A stretch of 64,000 nucleotides of DNA from Bacteroidales bacterium (GTDB lineage: Bacteria > Bacteroidota > Bacteroidia > Bacteroidales > WCHB1-69). The notes beneath the pieces are model-generated. The model did no database searches, had not been told where the DNA came from, and saw only the letters and a list, made by a program, of their open reading frames with translations. A program made the translations under genes and the position numbers. Position 1 is the stretch's first letter. Each line of letters opens with the position of its first letter. Location of the stretch: positions 38,536-102,535 of the forward strand of contig JAFPVR010000101.1 in the NCBI GenBank assembly GCA_017395245.1, read 5' to 3'. This document shows, piece after piece, positions 62,701-64,000 of this stretch.

Positions 62701-63764
62701 TGTTCGAACCGCTTGCCGTAATACCCGCGGGCAGTGTCAACGCTTTCGCGGACAGCACCGCTGACCCGTCAGTTCGCGCCTGGCGTTACAAAATCACAGC
62801 GGCTGACACCTGCGGCGGCGAGACTCCGATGAGCGGATACCACAAAACCGTGCATCTCACCATCAACCAAGGGCTCGACAACAGCTGGAACCTGATATGG
62901 ACACCCTACGAGGGCCTCGAATTTGCAAGCTACAAACTCTATCGCGGTACCGCCAACAACAACCTGCAACTCATCCAGACTATGCCCGCCACGCTGACCT
63001 CTTACACCGACAACAACCCGTCGGGCGACGCTCTCTTCTACCAAATCGAGGTGGTGATGACAGATGGCTGCGTGCAACACACCCGTGACATCACGCACAC
63101 GGGCGCACGATCCAACATTGTTTACAACCAAGTTCCGGTGATGGCGGAGGAGACCGTCAGCGCGTGCGAGAGCTACGATTGGAACGGGCAGACGCTAACC
63201 TCCTCCGGCGATTACACGCAGACGTTCGTCTCCGAACTGGGCTACGACAGTGTGGTCACCCTCCACCTGACCATCCACCACACGCCGGTGTTCAGCATCA
63301 GCGGCAATCTGGCAATCAGTCAGGGCCAGAGCACTGCGCTCTCGGTGCCGAACAACGCCGGGTGGAGCTATCTGTGGAACACGGGCGAGACAGCCTCGGT
63401 CATCATCGTCGCCCCGTCGGAGACCACCAGCTACTCTGTCACAGTGACGGAAGGCACCTGCAATGCCTCCGACAGCGTGACGGTTACGGTCAACACAGGT
63501 ATCGACGACCACGACGGTTTCGACTTCACCGTCTATCCCAATCCGACCACCAACATCGTCAATGTACAATGTACAATGAACAATGTACAATTTTCGGGAA
63601 CGGAAATCCATATCGTAGATATGTACGGAAAATTGGTGCGCACCAAACCGTTTGATGGCGAAACGACGCTCATTGACATTTCCGACCTGGCCAACGGAAT
63701 TTATTTCGTCAAAGCCGTGGCAGACGGGAATGTCGTGGCCGTGCGGAAGGTGGAGAAACAATAA
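53715..63764 (+). CDS. giant BspA-like leucine-rich-repeat surface protein with T9SS sorting domain
   Basis: A 3349-residue exported protein. Signal peptide (residues 1-24). Residues about 75-1375 are BspA/LRR_5 repeats (SVKTIGEYAFNGCSGL type), organised in about ten super-blocks, each with a (F/Y)NADSC stretch and GENVKTIPAYAF-like turns. InlB-like repeats follow (HWSDGNTDNPRTLTLTQDTT). A jelly-roll segment (FSEDFTNGIPTEWTTNG) is near 1710-1890. About ten modules of the type SCxSYxWNGxTYxxSGxYT...GCDSVVTLHLTI and Ig-like parts come next. The end (FTVYPNPTTNIVNV ... VVAVRKVEKQ) is a T9SS type-A sorting domain. It is predicted to be cell-surface adhesive. Confidence 0.9.
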   Translation: MKKIYQLGITMLLLLAATLPATFAYNFESGGIYYNITGVSPNTVAVTYATGSYNSYSGTVDIPGTVTYNGTTYTVTAIGNSAFRSCSNLTGVTIPNTVTSIGEYAFSSCSHITSVTIPNGVETIGVRAFYNCSQLSTLTILNGVEIIGASAFYHCNLHTVTIPASVTSIGSDAFSCSNLDSVFFKATNCSSAANAFENCSHLTYLNIGSNVQTIPANIFAYCNALRSIYIPSSVSTIGTNPFHHCHGLDTIIVEEENSVYTSGNHYNAIIHSATHTLVTGCKSTVIPNSVTQIGGYAFAGCTGLTGPYTIPNQIIVIGASAYSDCTSLTSLTIGHNVDSIGNSAFSGCSAISSVAFNADSCRYMGAGFSSCNSFSTLAIGNNVKAIPAYAFRGCSHLTGMLVIPDSVKTIGEYAFNGCSGLTLLSIGNSVTSIGNSAFYSCNEMGGTLTIPQSVKSIGSSAFYNCPGFTSLVFNADSCATGSFSRCSNVSTLTIGDNVKIIPESAFSGLSLITGTLTLPSTLMYIGGSAFSNCSGLTGLIAIPDSVQAIGSYAFQNCSGLTSLTIGKAVSNIGSYAFQNCSGLASIAFNADSCVSMGIGSNDNPVFSGCTNAATLSIGENVKTIPAYAFYNLTGLTGPTTIPDSVQNIGHYAFKNCSGLTSLTIGEAVSTIGGYAFQNCSGLSSIAFNADSCFSMGSSYSPVFSGCTNAATLSIGENVKTIPAYAFYNFTGLAGAITIPNSVQSIGDYAFQNCIGLTHVTFNADSCTYMGFYNPYHGGYDGSVFKGCDSLSTLILGENVKNIPDYAFFNCSKLNGKLTFSRVTLIGTSAFEGCSELDSLIIGRTVSSIGTYAFKNCIGLSYVEYNADSCNSSGHLFTGCTAPASLVIGENVKSIPDYCFRNFTGLSGTLVIPDSVKVIGFSAFSECTGLDSVIIGKSVASMGNAFNGCSGLSYVEFNADSCIDDNNYYTFNECDSLSSLTIGNNVKIIPNDMFRNRSSLTGCINIPNSVKTIGEEAFFNCNSIDSLIIGKSVTSIGSDAFENCSGLSHVVFNADSCTAVGINLVSGSIGGTIFNGCTLTSTLVIGDNVKNIPQNIFYGLSGLQGTLVIPDSVVFIGSCAFKNCSNLTNLVIGKSVREIQPGYNAQYSAFAGCGGITSLSFNADSCIVAGNANYPAFKVLSNLTTLSIGDNVKVIPDYAFSNSKLTGELVIPNSVKYIGRSAFEWCNKLNGALIIPNSVKTIEDNAFKWTNFDSLVIGKNVSLIDTGAFTGCSHLKHVSYNADSCSCAEGISNRPFSNCDSIVSLTISDNVKIIPAYVFNGLNHITGELTIPDSVKIIGTRAFANCTGISKLILSRSVDSLGASAFANCTGINSIFSYNKTPPAPALNSSNPFDNVGRNFFVHVPCGTADAYRAAWRYNQNVSSSYFNYYADDLQPYLFTVLSDDTIKGTVQITTQPTCTSPAVIEAMPNFFYVFDHWSDGNTDNPRTLTLTQDTTLVAHFREYDLNISCDTNYGHIVFLQMPTAENPQAVVQVVPNPCYLFGYWTDYKHSGSSVWSLNEEYDNPRTITLSQDTTMEVSFRYAHPVDISSDRTSLCEGDSTVLKGVTYPEAWSGNTAIPSNSVTEGFLWVRYIPTGSGTYQRDTLGLEDSIVVSTAGIYRVMGIDSTGCIAYSTISMEVHPYPTIMISGETEICAGNSTTLTAGLYEFSEDFTNGIPTEWTTNGDALDIYTLNGNSGNAILFPAYDLPENTEAELILPDINLKQFDQPSIGFKIAYYGRLSSCHDVWNSTYPYWQNICDTIRNEDLKIMLSTDGGITWTEVYRASNDYSYYDYQWYVSENAYYPQNMSNSHGGWANLSNFSDYENVKIKFVFTGGQGNNMWLDDIQLYSGIYDYNLSYLWSNGGENSSQTFDDSGTYYVTVSNRIGSYWDAMQENWIQTKCSTTDSVTITVWEPSDTTEVTVNTPESYYVMNGETFCTSGDYTQTLQNIHGCDSVVKLHLTLTPSITVVNDTVYGKYRYSTANTYINIYGTKESYQYKMTPDQYAHWADSVLTDWLDWSEMDSTYIHLSYDSITNMASMNFEYVNVYRRLDGNVYRDEFFYLDNTYTDSSFYDFSDTLTLQTSVGCDSTIIWNTRIFFRDYVELHDLEECSFTWQGDSLFITDPIYQETVVGGIGYGDTLTESGTYLQKLINTNGCDSTVHLSLTIHPAVYEEITITACDSCILNGVTYMESGDYIQNTDTMFTTIRKMIYISWRGWGYTDIYGNFVAFWPNGWSGIEWNIDPETNTVVSYSYFDQFGIEHPYVMGDTIPYTDTMPACKLTTLHLTINPSVTELVEATACDSYTWNDSIYTTSGEYIQTFTAANGCDSTVTLQLTINESKHTDTTAESCGSYTWNETTYTTSGEYFQTFTAANGCDSTVTLHLTILPLPTPNITGVTTVCEGQTATLNATGGVSYLWEDGTTTNTYPATVSGFYTVTVTNAEGCSATASATVTVNPHPEVAITGNTAICPGGSTVLTATGADSYQWSNGSTNPSIPVNMFGQYSVIGTSSAGCFSTASVTVLVSQPPVITISGNTDICAGESTTLTANGGVSYMWSNGSTADTLVATTAGTWQVIGYNADGCSNMASVTVNVWQPASSDLYITAFDSCYMWFGTPRCESGNYTYTLQTIHGCDSVITLHLTLEDAITTEFNATSCDSYTWNGATYTVSGNYTQSFTAVNGNDSIVTLHLTINNPVHTATTAESCSSYDWNGQTYTVSGDYTYEHLDANGCTQVDTLHLTIFNPVHTAITAGSCGSYYWNGQTYTESGDYTYEHLDANGCTQVDTLHLTVNDTKHVEFADSTCTAYTWNGQTYASSGNYTQTLTAANGCDSVVTLHLTIVPTITPAIAVTGSLTACDNGSATLSVPGNYSNFVWSTGAITPTITVSEAGYYWVTATDAFGCEGVSEMVQLGGSTQIDETPAICMVDVEDNHNLLIWEELSDPDVASYHIYRENNQANVFEPLAVIPAGSVNAFADSTADPSVRAWRYKITAADTCGGETPMSGYHKTVHLTINQGLDNSWNLIWTPYEGLEFASYKLYRGTANNNLQLIQTMPATLTSYTDNNPSGDALFYQIEVVMTDGCVQHTRDITHTGARSNIVYNQVPVMAEETVSACESYDWNGQTLTSSGDYTQTFVSELGYDSVVTLHLTIHHTPVFSISGNLAISQGQSTALSVPNNAGWSYLWNTGETASVIIVAPSETTSYSVTVTEGTCNASDSVTVTVNTGIDDHDGFDFTVYPNPTTNIVNVQCTMNNVQFSGTEIHIVDMYGKLVRTKPFDGETTLIDISDLANGIYFVKAVADGNVVAVRKVEKQ
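63561..63594. repeat. AATGTACAAT word repeat inside the T9SS sorting domain
   Basis: Three AATGTACA-type words encode VNVQCTMNNVQF within the CTD of the adhesin, in frame. Confidence 0.8.
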
Positions 63765-63814
63765 TCACCGCGCATCAGACGAAACCGGATAGTTTACTAA
63801 CCACACCGATACGG

Positions 63815-63840
63815 GGGGACGCAAAATTTTGCGTCTCCCC
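63815..63840. terminator. R1 palindrome, likely terminator of the adhesin gene
   Basis: GGGGACGCAAAATTTTGCGTCTCCCC, 50 bp after the adhesin stop. Confidence 0.65.
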
Positions 63841-63864
63841 GTGTTTATATGAACAAAAAAATTG

Positions 63865-63872
63865 TACTTTTG
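63865..63872 (+). promoter_or_regulatory. -7 box TACTTTTG at the right edge
   Basis: Probably drives a gene beyond the window. It is followed by an R2-head-like palindrome (63918-63955) and TTGAAC words to the window's end. Confidence 0.5.
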
Positions 63873-64000
63873 CCCCCGTTTTAAGATGATTCTGTCTGGT
63901 TCGTACTCGCCTGTTCTACCGAGCTCTTGCCCCTGCCGGGGCCGCTCAAGGAAACTGTTTTTTTTGATTGAACTTTGAACTTGAAACTTATATACAAACA

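Overview
This window looks like a chromosomal segment from a member of the Bacteroidales (Bacteroidota). Many genes are preceded by the Bacteroidota -7 box TAnnTTTG, and A-rich leaders replace Shine-Dalgarno sites. A giant leucine-rich-repeat surface protein ends in a type IX secretion sorting domain. There is also an outer-membrane receptor paired with DUF5689-type lipoproteins, a FISUMP lipoprotein, and short interspersed palindromic repeats throughout. I found no rRNA, tRNA or CRISPR array.

Layout. 1-7340: end of an alpha/beta hydrolase, a FISUMP lipoprotein, then an outer-membrane beta-barrel with two tandem DUF5689-like lipoproteins. 7520-13361: NhaD antiporter with a small outer-membrane protein, an MBL-fold hydrolase, and an aromatic amino acid ammonia-lyase with a FabG-type reductase (possible aryl-polyene, flexirubin or resorcinol starter chemistry). 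13485-24790: accessory and defence island with a KilA-N protein, a broken gene, a two-gene DNA methylase plus PLD/SNF2-helicase system behind a structured leader, and two tandem RhuM-like genes. 24819-45710: mostly housekeeping genes. These include a GT2 fused to a degenerate sugar-transferase, Psd, a radical SAM protein, dCMP deaminase, a fused glycogen synthase/phosphorylase, thiamine pyrophosphokinase, a RelB/PIN toxin-antitoxin pair, an SDR, a nucleotidyltransferase, aminopeptidase P with a P-loop protein, a four-helix-bundle protein, a SEL1/TonB-C protein, a DUF819 transporter, PadR with PspC, and YbjQ. 45894-63764: an alpha-2-macroglobulin, a frameshifted PD-(D/E)XK nuclease gene, and a 3349-residue BspA-like adhesin.

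Most notable observations. (1) Four unrelated accessory genes (KilA-N, RhuM-like, four-helix-bundle suffix protein, PD-(D/E)XK nuclease) share the same roughly 136-bp upstream module. It contains a TTTCTGC-like block, an 18-bp gap, a 26-bp palindrome, a gap of exactly 53 bp, TTGAC, 18-19 bp and TAT(A/C)TTTG. This suggests a common, possibly undescribed, regulon or cassette promoter. (2) Interspersed palindromes have invaded coding sequences in frame in the methylase, the helicase, the macroglobulin and the adhesin's sorting domain. (3) The helicase gene sits behind an apparent leader RNA with an intrinsic terminator and a hairpin just before its start codon. (4) The two RhuM-like paralogues are near-identical at both ends but differ in a central DNA-reading segment.

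All calls come from reading the sequence and from recalled family knowledge. No database search was run.
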